Source: Sulfitobacter sp. SK011
Lineage (GTDB): Bacteria > Pseudomonadota > Alphaproteobacteria > Rhodobacterales > Rhodobacteraceae
Reading direction: 5' to 3'
Assembly (NCBI RefSeq): GCF_003352065.1
Contig: NZ_CP025803.1
Location: forward strand, 806,001 to 870,000
Length of the DNA stretch: 64,000 bases
The position numbers were made by a program, and so were the translations under genes. The notes under the pieces were generated by a model. The model had not been told where the DNA came from and searched no databases. It worked only from the letters and a program-made list of their open reading frames with translations. The first letter of the stretch is position 1. Each line of letters opens with the position of its first letter. Positions 40,314-49,450 of the stretch are shown piece by piece.

Positions 40314-41870
40314 ATGAAACGATTCCTAACAGCCACGGCGGCGCTGGCCTTGACCAGTGGTATGGCCGCTGCCGACTACAGCCTGACCATTCTGCACACC
40401 AACGACTTCCATGCCCGCTTTGAACCAATCAGCAAATATGACGGACCATGTTCAGCCGAGGACAACACCGCAGGTGAATGTTTTGGCGGTTCCGGTCGTT
40501 TGCAAACCGCGATCACAGAAGCGCGCGCGCGCACCAATAACGCCATTCTGGTGGATGGCGGCGATCAGTTTCAAGGCACGCTCTTTTACACCTATTACAA
40601 AGGTGCCCTCGCTGCTGAGATGATGAACCAGATGGGCTATGACGCGATGACCGTGGGCAACCACGAATTTGATGACGGCCCCGAAGTTTTGCGCGGATTC
40701 ATGGATGCGGTTAACTTTCCGGTGCTGATGTCGAACGCGGATGTGTCGGCAGAACCGCTTTTGGCGGACAAGCTGGCGAAATCCACAGTGATCGAACGCG
40801 GTGGTGAAAAAATCGGCCTGATTGGCCTGACACCTGAGGACACAGATGAACTGGCGTCACCCGGTGATAATGTCACGTTCTCCGATCCCGTTGCCGCCGT
40901 GCAAGGCGAGGTTGACAAGCTGACCGCCGAGGGCGTGAACAAGATCATCGTGCTCAGCCACTCTGGCTATCTGACGGACCAAAGGGTTGCCGCAGAAACC
41001 ACAGGTGTTGACGTGATTGTGGGCGGCCATTCCAATTCGCTGCTGTCAAACACCAACGAGCGTGCCGATGGACCCTATCCAACAATGGTGGGTGCCACAG
41101 CGATTGTGCAGGCCTATGCCTATGGCAAATTCCTGGGTGAATTGAACGTGACCTTTGATGACGCGGGCAATGTGACCGCAGCCACGGGCGAGCCTTTGAT
41201 CATGGACGCAGCCGTGACCGAGGATGAGGGAACCGTTGCGCGTATCGCCGAAGCGGCCGCACCGCTGGAAGAAATCCGTAGCAAAGTTGTGGCAGAAACC
41301 ACCGAAGCGATCGACGGTGAGCGCGACAACTGCCGCACCAAGGAATGCGCGATGGGCAACCTTGTGGCGGATGCGATGCTGGACCGGGTCAAGGATCAGG
41401 GTGTCGAGATTGCAATCGCCAACTCTGGTGGTTTGCGCGCGTCCATTGATGCGGGCGAGGTGACAATGGGCGAGGTGCTGACGGTGCTGCCGTTCCAGAA
41501 CACGCTGTCGACCTTTTCTGTAAGCGGTGCCACTGTCATTGCCGCACTGGAAAACGGCGTGAGCCAACATGAGGAAGTCGCAGGTCGGTTCCCCCAGGTG
41601 GCCGGTCTGAGCTATGCGTTTGATCCAAAGGCCGAGGTCGGCAGCCGCATCAGCGATGTCATGGTCGGCGGTGTGCCGATTGATGAGGCCAAGATGTACG
41701 GCATGGTTTCAAACAACTATGTCCGCAACGGCGGCGACGGGTACGATATGTTCAAGACCGCCCAAGACGCCTATGATTTTGGCCCCGATCTGGCTGATGT
41801 CACAGCAGAGTTTCTGGCCAAAAACGGTGCCTATACACCCTATACGGACGGCCGGATTGTGATGAAGTAA
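40314..41870 (+). CDS. Secreted bifunctional metallophosphatase/5'-nucleotidase
   Basis: The 518-residue protein starts with a signal peptide (MKRFLTATAALALTSGMAAA) and has the calcineurin-like metallophosphatase domain (LTILHTNDFHARFEP, VDGGDQFQGTLFY, TVGNHEFDDGPE, IVGGHSNSL) followed by the 5'-nucleotidase C-terminal domain (AIANSGGLRASIDAGEV and NNYVRNGGDGYDMF). It would release nucleosides and phosphate from nucleotides in the periplasm. The ATG at 40314 has a GGGGGAAAA ribosome site and begins the signal peptide. It is divergent from the pyrD unit. Confidence 0.93.
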   Translation: MKRFLTATAALALTSGMAAADYSLTILHTNDFHARFEPISKYDGPCSAEDNTAGECFGGSGRLQTAITEARARTNNAILVDGGDQFQGTLFYTYYKGALAAEMMNQMGYDAMTVGNHEFDDGPEVLRGFMDAVNFPVLMSNADVSAEPLLADKLAKSTVIERGGEKIGLIGLTPEDTDELASPGDNVTFSDPVAAVQGEVDKLTAEGVNKIIVLSHSGYLTDQRVAAETTGVDVIVGGHSNSLLSNTNERADGPYPTMVGATAIVQAYAYGKFLGELNVTFDDAGNVTAATGEPLIMDAAVTEDEGTVARIAEAAAPLEEIRSKVVAETTEAIDGERDNCRTKECAMGNLVADAMLDRVKDQGVEIAIANSGGLRASIDAGEVTMGEVLTVLPFQNTLSTFSVSGATVIAALENGVSQHEEVAGRFPQVAGLSYAFDPKAEVGSRISDVMVGGVPIDEAKMYGMVSNNYVRNGGDGYDMFKTAQDAYDFGPDLADVTAEFLAKNGAYTPYTDGRIVMK

Positions 41871-41892
41871 ATCAGCACACAGGTCTCAAGAC

Positions 41893-41924
41893 AAAGGCGC
41901 GTCCTATCCGGGCGCGCCTTTTTT
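41893..41924. terminator. Terminator between nucleotidase and MFS genes
   Basis: AAAGGCGCG (41893-41901) pairs with CGCGCCTTT (41913-41921), followed by more T residues. It lies between two convergent genes. Confidence 0.92.
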
Positions 41925-41940
41925 CATCTCAATAGCAATT

Positions 41941-43236
41941 CTACTTGCCTGGTTTGGTTTTTGACCTGGTCGCTTCGCGGATCGATCGAAACTGATCTTG
42001 CGGGCGTCGCACCACGTTGCTGCTTTCCATTGTTTGCAAAGTGGATGTGCGCCCGGCAGTGGCGGGTTGGAAGTTCGATTTTTCTGCGTCAGCCACACTG
42101 TCGCGTTTGCGTATCCGCCAGATCGTATAGCCGATGACCATGAAATGAGAACAAGAGGTGACCAAAAACAAGGCGCGAATACCAATGCCTGACATGGCAA
42201 ATCCTGCCACCAGAGGCCCGATGATGGATCCCATACCATAAGTGAGCAACAGGCCGCCGGAAATCTGGATGGCCGTACCGGGTTCGGCGTGATCATTGGC
42301 ATGGGCGACGATCACCGGATACATCGCATAGATCGAACCGCCCAGAAGGGCCGCGAGGATAAGGTTAATAATCCGCCCTTCCGGGGCCAGCAGGATGAAT
42401 GCCAAATCTGCGATCAGGGCAATCGCCGCGACCGCGATCAGGACCCTGCGCCGGTCGGTTTTGTCAGACCACACGCCAACCGGGATCTGAATGAACGCCC
42501 CCGCAAGGATCGGAACAGATGTAAAAAGCGCCACTGATGCCAACGTCAGCCCAACCTTTGATGCATAAACCGCCGCCAAAGTGCCAAAGGCGGCATTCGA
42601 GACACCGACCCAGAAGACCGCAAAAACCGCGACCGGTGAATTGCGCCACAGGCTTCGGATGTTAAGCTTGACCGAGACAAGCGGTGCCGGTGTTTTCGTT
42701 GAACTGATCGCGGTCGGAACCAAGGCCATGCAATAGAAAATTGCCCCCAAGGCAAAGAACACAAAACCGTTCGGATCGCCCAGCGTCAACATCATCTGAC
42801 CGGCGGTGCTCGCCCCAAGGTTGACCATTGTATAGACGCCAAAAATGCGCCCGCGCGCCTCTGGTGCGGCTTGCTCGCTTAGCCAGCTTTCGACGATCAT
42901 CGCGGCCCCAGCAAAGCAAAACCCGCAAACACCACGCAGTGCGATCCATGCCCATGGATCGATCACAATGGCGCTGACAAGGATTGAAATAGCTGCAATT
43001 GCGGCCATTGCGCCAAAAGATCGGATGTGTCCGACCCGCGCCACAAGCGGCGATGTCATGATGCACCCAGACACATAGCCCAAGGCCCAACCGGTCCCCA
43101 AAAGCCCCAATGAGACATCACTGAAGCCCTCATTTGTGCCCCGGATGGGCAGGATCAGACTGTTGATTCCCCCGGCAAACAGCAAAAAAGCGGACCCAAG
43201 CAAAAGCGCAGTGACGGGAAGGAACTGTCTGATCAT
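41941..43236 (-). CDS. MFS transporter (YcaD-like)
   Basis: The 431-residue product has twelve hydrophobic segments and MFS sequence features such as VSGCIMTSPLVARVGHIRSF and GVWSDKTDRRRVLIAVAAIA. The arrangement resembles the YcaD group of predicted exporters. The C-terminal 50 residues are hydrophilic and probably cytoplasmic. The ATG at 43236 is preceded by AGGA at a good distance; an earlier start at 43251 is possible. The substrate is unknown. Confidence 0.88.
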   Translation of the reverse strand: MIRQFLPVTALLLGSAFLLFAGGINSLILPIRGTNEGFSDVSLGLLGTGWALGYVSGCIMTSPLVARVGHIRSFGAMAAIAAISILVSAIVIDPWAWIALRGVCGFCFAGAAMIVESWLSEQAAPEARGRIFGVYTMVNLGASTAGQMMLTLGDPNGFVFFALGAIFYCMALVPTAISSTKTPAPLVSVKLNIRSLWRNSPVAVFAVFWVGVSNAAFGTLAAVYASKVGLTLASVALFTSVPILAGAFIQIPVGVWSDKTDRRRVLIAVAAIALIADLAFILLAPEGRIINLILAALLGGSIYAMYPVIVAHANDHAEPGTAIQISGGLLLTYGMGSIIGPLVAGFAMSGIGIRALFLVTSCSHFMVIGYTIWRIRKRDSVADAEKSNFQPATAGRTSTLQTMESSNVVRRPQDQFRSIREATRSKTKPGK

Positions 43237-43444
43237 ATCGCGTCCTGACAATGTATGGGCCCTTGAGCGTTGTTCCTGTCTGCCAGAAATGGAATAAAAG
43301 TGAAACCAATCCCTGTGGGTCTGATCAACTCAGGTGCCCTCAACCAGGGTCATGAATTTGAGATTTCTGGCGCAAAGTCAGACCATAGGATCGCGCATCA
43401 AAAAGCGAAGACCCCAGCGCGGCATCGGTGAGAAAGGACAAAAC

Positions 43445-44110
43445 ATGTGTGGACGTATGGCAGTGACATTGCCCCATGACGCAATGTCTCAACTGTTTGC
43501 TGCAGCGCCCGCAAACGATTTGCCCAAGGTGCCAGACTACAATGTATGTCCGACAACGGATGTGTTTGTGGTGACCTCCGATGACGGGCGGCACAGGCGT
43601 CTTTCAGCGATGCGATGGGGGCTTATCCCCACGTGGTACAAAAAACCAAACGACGGACCGCTTTTGATCAACGCGCGCGCCGAAACCATCGCGGAGAAAC
43701 CGGCCTTTCGCGCCGCCGTGCGTGCCCGGCGCGGGCTGATCGTGGCAAGCGGATTTTATGAATGGACCAAAGACGAAAGCGGCGCGCGCGACCCGTGGTA
43801 TATCACCCGCCAGGACGGATCACCCTTGGCCTTTGCTGCCGTCTGGCAGGACTGGGGTCAGGCCGATGGTGACCAAATCTCAACCTGTGCCATTGTCACT
43901 ACGGCGGCAAATGCGCCAATGTCTGCCATCCACCACCGGATGCCGGTCATTCTGGAACCTGAGGACTGGCCGCTGTGGTTGGGCGAGGCAGGCAAAGGGG
44001 CTGCACCACTGATGCGGGCATCAAAGGACAACGTTCTGGAATGGCACCGGGTTGGCCGGGCGGTCAATTCCAACCGCGCATCCGGACCGGAGTTGATCGA
44101 ACCATTTTAA
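43445..44110 (+). CDS. SOS-response-associated protease-like protein (YedK/HMCES)
   Basis: The 221-residue protein belongs to the SRAP family, which forms a covalent, protective link to abasic sites in single-stranded DNA. The key residues are present: Cys2 right after the initiator Met (MCGRMAVTL), INARAETIAEKPAF with the conserved Asn, GFYEWTKDE with the Glu, and AIHHRMPVIL with the His. The start is fixed by the need for Cys2, which becomes the N-terminal residue after Met removal; longer readings upstream are therefore wrong. No SOS box was identified with confidence. Confidence 0.94.
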   Translation: MCGRMAVTLPHDAMSQLFAAAPANDLPKVPDYNVCPTTDVFVVTSDDGRHRRLSAMRWGLIPTWYKKPNDGPLLINARAETIAEKPAFRAAVRARRGLIVASGFYEWTKDESGARDPWYITRQDGSPLAFAAVWQDWGQADGDQISTCAIVTTAANAPMSAIHHRMPVILEPEDWPLWLGEAGKGAAPLMRASKDNVLEWHRVGRAVNSNRASGPELIEPF

Positions 44111-44116
44111 AGCAGG

Positions 44117-44147
44117 AAAAGCCCCACCTGCACTCAGCAAGCGGGGC
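44117..44147 (-). terminator. Probable terminator for the minus-strand secreted protein gene
   Basis: On the minus strand GCCCC (from 44147) pairs with GGGGC (to 44121) and is followed by TTTT. It lies between the convergent SRAP gene and the secreted-protein gene. Confidence 0.6.
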
Positions 44148-44172
44148 GCTTAAATCAGTTCGCCAGATGGCG

Positions 44173-44586
44173 TTAGCCAGCGTCTTCGTCAAGCGGTGCG
44201 GTGTCAAAGGACACAGCGCCTTCCATCACCACGGTGTCCAGTGCGATGTATTCCGAATCGACCTCGCCTTCATCTTCGGAAACCGCGGCTTCTTCGAAGG
44301 TGGCGACAAAGCTCAGCGGCGTATTGGCGGTGATGGGCAGCGTATAGTCATCATCGGTTGCCAAGGCCTCGCTGACCCAGCTTTCATCGGCGCTGGCGAG
44401 CGTGATGAGTTCTTCGCTGTTATTCAAGAAGTGGATGGAATCACCCGGCTTCACATAGGTCACGGCAGGAAAAAACCCGCCATCCATGATCAGAACTGTG
44501 TGGACTGTGTCAGCCTGCGCGGTTGTGGCCATGAATGATGTGGCAACAGCAACGGCGCAGAGACCTTTGCTAAATTTCTTAAGCAT
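44173..44586 (-). CDS. Secreted cupredoxin-like small protein
   Basis: The 137-residue product has a signal peptide (about residues 1-25, ending TTAQA) and a short beta-rich domain with VLIMDGGFFPAVTYVKPGDS and HFLNNSEELITLAS, which resembles the first strands of cupredoxins (the VKPGDTVxFxN pattern). The usual copper-binding Cys-His-Met set near the C-terminus is absent, and the tail is very acidic (EEAAVSEDEGEVDSEYIALD). It is therefore unlikely to be a normal blue-copper protein. The role is unknown. Confidence 0.78.
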   Translation of the reverse strand: MLKKFSKGLCAVAVATSFMATTAQADTVHTVLIMDGGFFPAVTYVKPGDSIHFLNNSEELITLASADESWVSEALATDDDYTLPITANTPLSFVATFEEAAVSEDEGEVDSEYIALDTVVMEGAVSFDTAPLDEDAG

Positions 44587-44709
44587 GACAAATGCTCCTT
44601 GTAACGGCCCCACCCGGTAACAGACAATTCTCAATACTGGTTAATTGAGGCGAAATTTAGGCAAAGCAGCCAATTTTCGGTAAGGGTTTTCAGGATTGGC
44701 GCTGGCAAA

Positions 44710-45636
44710 TCACGCCTCGGATGCTGTCTTATCATCTTGATCGGCCAGACTGGCGGACGCCTGATTTGCCAACCACATCCGAAAGGATGACAAGGCCGCC
44801 CTTTCGGCGCGGCCTTGGGGCCAGACCAGATAATAATTTCCAATGCTTTGAGTGGTTTGCGCCGAAGCAAGCACCAGTTGACCATCGCGCAGATATGGCT
44901 CTGCAAAAAATGTCGGCAACAAGGCGACGCCCAGCCCGTGAATGGCGGCCTGCGCCATCGTGGCAAATTGATCGAACATCATGCCGCCCGTTGGCGCGCC
45001 ATCCACGCCAAGGGCAGCAAACCACCGCACCCATCCACGCGGCCGGGTCTCAAGGTGCAACAATGTCAGACCCAACATATCCGCCGCCTGCGACACCGGC
45101 GCATCCAACAGGTCTGGCGCGCACACAGGCACAACAGTTTCCGGCATCAGCGGCAAATAATGCACGCCCGGCCAGTCTTCGTGACCGAAATGAATGGCGG
45201 CATCGAATTGGCTGTCCTGAATGGCAAAAGGCTGCAATCGCGTGCTGAGGTTCACGGTGACTTCTGGATGGGCGCGCGCAAAATCCGCCAGCCGCGGGGC
45301 CAGCCAATGCATGCCGAAGGCCGGCAGAATTGCGAGGTTCAGCAACCCGCCCGTGGGGTTCGTGCGCGCCGAAACAGAGGCATGCGCCAGTCGGTTCAGA
45401 ATGTCCCGGACTTCCACAACATATGAATGCCCCGCCTGTGTCAGCGTCAGCTGGCGCCCTTGTCGCGCCAAAAGATCAACGCCCAATTGATCCTCCAAAG
45501 TCTTGAGTTGGCGGCTGATCGCGCTTTGCGTTAGCGACAATTCCTGCGCTGCTTTGGTCGCAGAGCCAAGGCGCGCCACCGCTTCAAACGCGAGCAGGGC
45601 AGAGATGGACGGCAAGAATCGGCGTGGCGCGATCAT
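44710..45636 (-). CDS. LysR-family regulator (GcvA-like), divergent from gcdH
   Basis: The 308-residue product has the LysR winged helix at the N-terminus (LLAFEAVARLGSATKAAQEL, then TQSAISRQLKTLEDQLGVDL) and a substrate-binding domain of normal length. It resembles the GcvA group of regulators. It is divergent from glutaryl-CoA dehydrogenase, the classical layout for a LysR protein and its target, so it likely senses glutarate, glutaryl-CoA or a lysine/tryptophan breakdown product. I prefer the ATG at 45636, which leaves an ordinary N-terminus; the ATG at 45651 would lie within a short inverted repeat. Confidence 0.92.
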   Translation of the reverse strand: MIAPRRFLPSISALLAFEAVARLGSATKAAQELSLTQSAISRQLKTLEDQLGVDLLARQGRQLTLTQAGHSYVVEVRDILNRLAHASVSARTNPTGGLLNLAILPAFGMHWLAPRLADFARAHPEVTVNLSTRLQPFAIQDSQFDAAIHFGHEDWPGVHYLPLMPETVVPVCAPDLLDAPVSQAADMLGLTLLHLETRPRGWVRWFAALGVDGAPTGGMMFDQFATMAQAAIHGLGVALLPTFFAEPYLRDGQLVLASAQTTQSIGNYYLVWPQGRAERAALSSFRMWLANQASASLADQDDKTASEA

Positions 45637-45696
45637 ATGAGTTTTTCTCATGAATACAGGATAAAGCAGCGATAGAGTTCTGATGCCAGATTTGCA

Positions 45697-45720
45697 ATAC
45701 TGCGGCCAAATCCGCAGTAT
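45697..45720. promoter_or_regulatory. ATACTGCGG-N6-CCGCAGTAT inverted repeat upstream of gcdH
   Basis: Two perfect nine-base arms (45697-45705 and 45712-45720) flank six bases. The ATAC...GTAT ends fit the T-N11-A type symmetry of LysR binding sites. It ends 15 bases before the gcdH start, so it overlaps the leader region. It is the likely site of the divergent LysR protein, or it could act as an RNA hairpin. Confidence 0.7.
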
Positions 45721-45735
45721 GTCAGGAGATACCCC

Positions 45736-46959
45736 ATGAACGCTGAAGCCCCCGTTTTGCGCGCCAAAGATGCCCCCGATTTAGGCACATTCGACTGGTC
45801 GGACCCGTTCCGCCTGTCGGATCAGCTCAGCGAAGATGAGCGTATGATTCAGGACAGCGCCCGCGCCTATGCGCAGGAAAAGCTGCAACCACGTGTCATT
45901 GACGCCTTTGCCAATGAAAAAACCGACGCCGGCATCTTCAAGGAGATGGGTGAGATGGGCCTGATGGGCATCACCATCCCCGAAGAATACGGCGGGCTGG
46001 GCGGCAATTACGTGTCTTACGGTCTGGTTGCACGCGAGGTTGAGCGGGTGGACAGTGGCTATCGTTCGATGATGTCGGTACAAGCCAGCCTCGTGATGTA
46101 TCCGATCTACGCCTATGGATCCGAAGCGCAGCGCAAGAAATACCTGCCCAAATTGTGCAGCGGTGAATGGATCGGATGCTTTGGCCTGACCGAACCGGAT
46201 GCGGGGTCTGACCCTGCGGGCATGAAAACCCGCGCTGTCAAAACGGCAAACGGGTACAAGCTGACCGGGTCCAAGATGTGGATTTCAAACGCGCCGATTG
46301 CAGATGTGTTTGTGGTCTGGGCCAAGTCTGAAGAGCACGGCGGCAAAATCCGGGGCTTCGTTCTGGAAAAAGGCATGACAGGGCTGAGCGCACCCAAGAT
46401 CGGCAACAAATTGTCTTTGCGCGCCTCAATCACCGGCGAGATCGTGATGAAAGATGTTGAGGTGGGCGAGGACGCTTTGCTGCCGCATGTCCAGGGTTTG
46501 AAAGGACCGTTTGGCTGTCTGAACCGCGCCCGCTATGGCATTTCATGGGGCGCGATGGGGGCTGCTGAATTCTGTTGGCACGCGTCGCGGCAATACGGGC
46601 TGGACCGCAAGCAATTCAACAAGCCGCTGGCCCAGACGCAGTTGTTTCAAAAGAAACTGGCGGACATGATGACCGAGATTTCGCTGGGGCTGCAGGCTTC
46701 ATTGCAGGTCGGGCGGTTGATGGACGCGGCCAATGCGGCACCCGAAATGATCTCAATCGTGAAACGCAACAATTGTGGCAAGGCATTGGACATTGCGCGC
46801 ATGGCCCGTGACATGCATGGCGGCAACGGCATTTCCGGTGAATTTCAGGTGATCCGACATATGATGAACCTTGAGACGGTGAATACCTATGAGGGCACGC
46901 ATGATGTGCATGCACTGATCCTAGGGCGCGCTCAAACCGGGCTTCAGGCGTTTTTCTGA
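45736..46959 (+). CDS. gcdH: Glutaryl-CoA dehydrogenase
   Basis: GcdH oxidises and decarboxylates glutaryl-CoA to crotonyl-CoA in lysine and tryptophan breakdown. The 407-residue product has the family-specific [17 protein letters not shown], whose Arg110 matches the residue that binds the glutaryl carboxylate in known enzymes, and the catalytic Glu386 in [20 protein letters not shown]. The ribosome site is CAGGAG just upstream. The crotonyl-CoA would enter the beta-oxidation enzymes found elsewhere in the window. Confidence 0.96.
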   Translation: MNAEAPVLRAKDAPDLGTFDWSDPFRLSDQLSEDERMIQDSARAYAQEKLQPRVIDAFANEKTDAGIFKEMGEMGLMGITIPEEYGGLGGNYVSYGLVAREVERVDSGYRSMMSVQASLVMYPIYAYGSEAQRKKYLPKLCSGEWIGCFGLTEPDAGSDPAGMKTRAVKTANGYKLTGSKMWISNAPIADVFVVWAKSEEHGGKIRGFVLEKGMTGLSAPKIGNKLSLRASITGEIVMKDVEVGEDALLPHVQGLKGPFGCLNRARYGISWGAMGAAEFCWHASRQYGLDRKQFNKPLAQTQLFQKKLADMMTEISLGLQASLQVGRLMDAANAAPEMISIVKRNNCGKALDIARMARDMHGGNGISGEFQVIRHMMNLETVNTYEGTHDVHALILGRAQTGLQAFF

Positions 46960-47037
46960 AGATGGCATGAGGGGGCTATTTTTCCCTTCATCCCCGCCAA
47001 TCTGAATAATTGAAGCCAAAAACAAACAAGGGCAGAT

Positions 47038-49221
47038 ATGGATCGCGTATCTATTGTGCACGAAAATTTCCTGGTGCGGGTGCGCGCTCAGGATTTTCCG
47101 GCTTCTGAGGGGAATGCGCAGGCATTGACTGCCGAGGATGCGCTGGGCCTTTACCGCGCACAGGTGCTGTCCCGAGCCCTCGATCTGCAAAGCCGCCTGA
47201 TGCAGAAAGAAGGGCAGGGGTTCTATACAATCGGATCAAGCGGGCATGAGGGGATGGCGGCCGTCGCCCATGCCTTGCGCCCTGATGATATCGCGTTCCT
47301 GCATTACCGGGATGCGGCCTTTCAGATCGCGCGGGCCGATCAGCTTGGCCACCAGAGCATGATGCGGGATATGTTGCTGTCATTTGCATGCGCATCCGAG
47401 GATCCCATCAGCGGCGGACGGCACAAGGTCTTGGGGTCAAGGACTTTGATGATCCCGCCGCAAACCTCCACCATCGCCAGTCATCTGCCCAAGGCGGTGG
47501 GCGCGGCGCACAGTATCACCCTGGCGCGCCGCAACCGGCCCGAACATGCGATCCTGCCCCGCGATGCCATAGCGATGTGCAGCTTTGGCGATGCGTCGGC
47601 CAACCATTCCACCGCACAAGGGGCGATCAACGCCGCCTGCTGGACCGCTGTGCAGGGCGTGCCGCTGCCGCTGCTTTTTGTTTGCGAGGACAATGGCATC
47701 GGCATCTCAACCAAGACGCCGGCCGGCTGGATCAAAGGCTCGATGTCACAGCGCCCCGGCCTGAAGTATTTCGAAGGCAACGGTCTTGATCTTTTTTCTG
47801 CCCTTGCAGCCGCAAAAGAGGCCGCCGCTTGGGTCCGCACCCATCGTAAACCCGCGTTTTTGCATCTGCGCACCGTGCGCCTGTATGGCCACGCAGGGCC
47901 TGACGTGGTCACATCTTATCTGCCCCGCGCCGAAGTGGAAGCGGATGAGGCACATGATCCATTGCTTTATTCTGTGGGCGCTTTGGTGGCATCAGGTGCG
48001 ACGACCGCGCCAGAGGCATTGGCGATCTATGAACAAACACTTGCAGATGTTGCAGAGGCGGCCAATGAAATGGCCGAAATCCCGCGCCTGAAAACCGCGG
48101 GCGACGTAATGGCCAGCCTGATCCCGCCGCCCCGCCGCAACGCACCAAGCAATGGCCCCACGACCGAGGCACGTCAGGTGGCCTTTGGCGGTGACATGGC
48201 GCAGATGGACACAGCCCAACCGATGTCACGTCTGATCAACTGGGCGCTGCATGACCTGATGCTGTCCTACCCCGAGACACTTTTGATGGGCGAAGATGTG
48301 GGCCGTAAGGGGGGCGTTTACGGGGTAACACAAAAGCTGCACGCCCGCTTTGGCCCGGCGCGCGTCATTGACACGCTTCTGGATGAACAAAGCATTCTGG
48401 GCCTCGCCATCGGCATGGCCCACAACGGCTTTATCCCGATGCCGGAAATTCAGTTTCTGGCCTATCTGCACAACGCCGAGGATCAGCTGCGCGGCGAGGC
48501 GGCAACGCTGCCGTTTTTCTCAAATGGTCAATGGACCAACCCGATGGTGCTGCGCATTGCTGGTCTGGGATATCAAAAAGGCTTTGGCGGACACTTTCAT
48601 AACGACAATTCCCTCGCCGTTCTGCGCGATATTCCGGGGCTGATCATCGCCTGCCCCTCAACCGGAGAGGATGCCGCATTGATGCTGCGCGAGGCGCACC
48701 GCCTTGCCCGCGAGGAACAGCGTGTTGTGGTCTTCGTTGAACCCATTGCGCTTTATCCAATGCGCGACCTGCTGGAACCGGGCGATGGCGGATGGATGCG
48801 GACCTATCCGGCACCGGACCGTCGCATCGCATTGGGCGATGTTGGGGTGCACGGCGATGGGGACGACCTTGTTATCGTCACCTACGGCAATGGCCACTAC
48901 CTCAGCCGTCAGGCACAATATGATCTGGCAGCGGCCGGAGTGGATGCACGGGTGATCGATCTGCGGTGGCTGGCCCCTCTGCCGGTTGATGCGTTGCGCG
49001 CTGCGATCGGCGCGCGCCCTGTTTTGATCGTTGATGAATGCCGTCGAACCGGGGGGCAGGCAGAGGCACTTATGGCGCTTTTTGCCGAAGAGGGGATCAC
49101 CCGGATGGCCCGGTTGACCGCCGAAGACAGCTTTATCGCAACCGGTCCGGCATATGGGGCAACGCTGCCGTCACGGGCTGGCATTGTGGCCGCTGCGCAG
49201 GCTCTTTTGAGCAGAGAATGA
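47038..49221 (+). CDS. Fused E1 alpha-beta subunit of a 2-oxoacid dehydrogenase
   Basis: The 727-residue protein fuses the two E1 parts of a thiamine-diphosphate 2-oxoacid dehydrogenase. The alpha half (about 1-360) has GFYTIGSSGHEGMAAVAHAL and the ThDP motif from MCSFGDASANHSTAQGA to FVCEDNGIGIS. The beta half (about 395-727) has LLMGEDVGRKGGVYGVTQKL, RVIDTLLDEQSILGLAIGMA and ends with a transketolase C-terminal domain (VIDLRWLAPLPVDALRAAIG). The style is closest to branched-chain oxoacid E1. No E2 or E3 gene is near, so it must borrow them or act differently. It lies 78 bases after gcdH on the same strand. Confidence 0.9.
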   Translation: MDRVSIVHENFLVRVRAQDFPASEGNAQALTAEDALGLYRAQVLSRALDLQSRLMQKEGQGFYTIGSSGHEGMAAVAHALRPDDIAFLHYRDAAFQIARADQLGHQSMMRDMLLSFACASEDPISGGRHKVLGSRTLMIPPQTSTIASHLPKAVGAAHSITLARRNRPEHAILPRDAIAMCSFGDASANHSTAQGAINAACWTAVQGVPLPLLFVCEDNGIGISTKTPAGWIKGSMSQRPGLKYFEGNGLDLFSALAAAKEAAAWVRTHRKPAFLHLRTVRLYGHAGPDVVTSYLPRAEVEADEAHDPLLYSVGALVASGATTAPEALAIYEQTLADVAEAANEMAEIPRLKTAGDVMASLIPPPRRNAPSNGPTTEARQVAFGGDMAQMDTAQPMSRLINWALHDLMLSYPETLLMGEDVGRKGGVYGVTQKLHARFGPARVIDTLLDEQSILGLAIGMAHNGFIPMPEIQFLAYLHNAEDQLRGEAATLPFFSNGQWTNPMVLRIAGLGYQKGFGGHFHNDNSLAVLRDIPGLIIACPSTGEDAALMLREAHRLAREEQRVVVFVEPIALYPMRDLLEPGDGGWMRTYPAPDRRIALGDVGVHGDGDDLVIVTYGNGHYLSRQAQYDLAAAGVDARVIDLRWLAPLPVDALRAAIGARPVLIVDECRRTGGQAEALMALFAEEGITRMARLTAEDSFIATGPAYGATLPSRAGIVAAAQALLSRE

Positions 49222-49356
49222 CGGGCGTCTGATTCGCGCTTGCGCGCCTCACAACCCCAAATCATTGCTTATATGACTCGAAATTCGCGACAAAGCTCCA
49301 ATGGATTTTTGCCTCAATTCAACCACTTACCGCTCCCTATGCTCAGCTTTTTCTAT

Positions 49357-49378
49357 TTTTTGCACACGTGTGCAAAAA
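49357..49378. promoter_or_regulatory. 22-bp perfect palindrome with central CG, candidate LacI operator
   Basis: TTTTTGCACAC is followed directly by its exact reverse complement. LacI-family operators are near-perfect palindromes with a central CG, which is what is seen. It lies 73-94 bases before the first gene of the ABC/SnoaL operon. A LacI protein is encoded within that operon at 58035-59042, so autoregulated substrate-induced control is the simplest reading. Confidence 0.8.
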
Positions 49379-49450
49379 TCTGTTGTAAAATTTCCGAACT
49401 TGACCCACCGTAAGGATACGCCGCGCTTTGGCGGGGATCAGGGGGATCAC

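Noticed and set aside
46966..46993. Hairpin after gcdH as a terminator
   Set aside because: The stem ATGAGGG/CCCTTCAT has a bulge and the T-run lies in the loop, so termination is doubtful.
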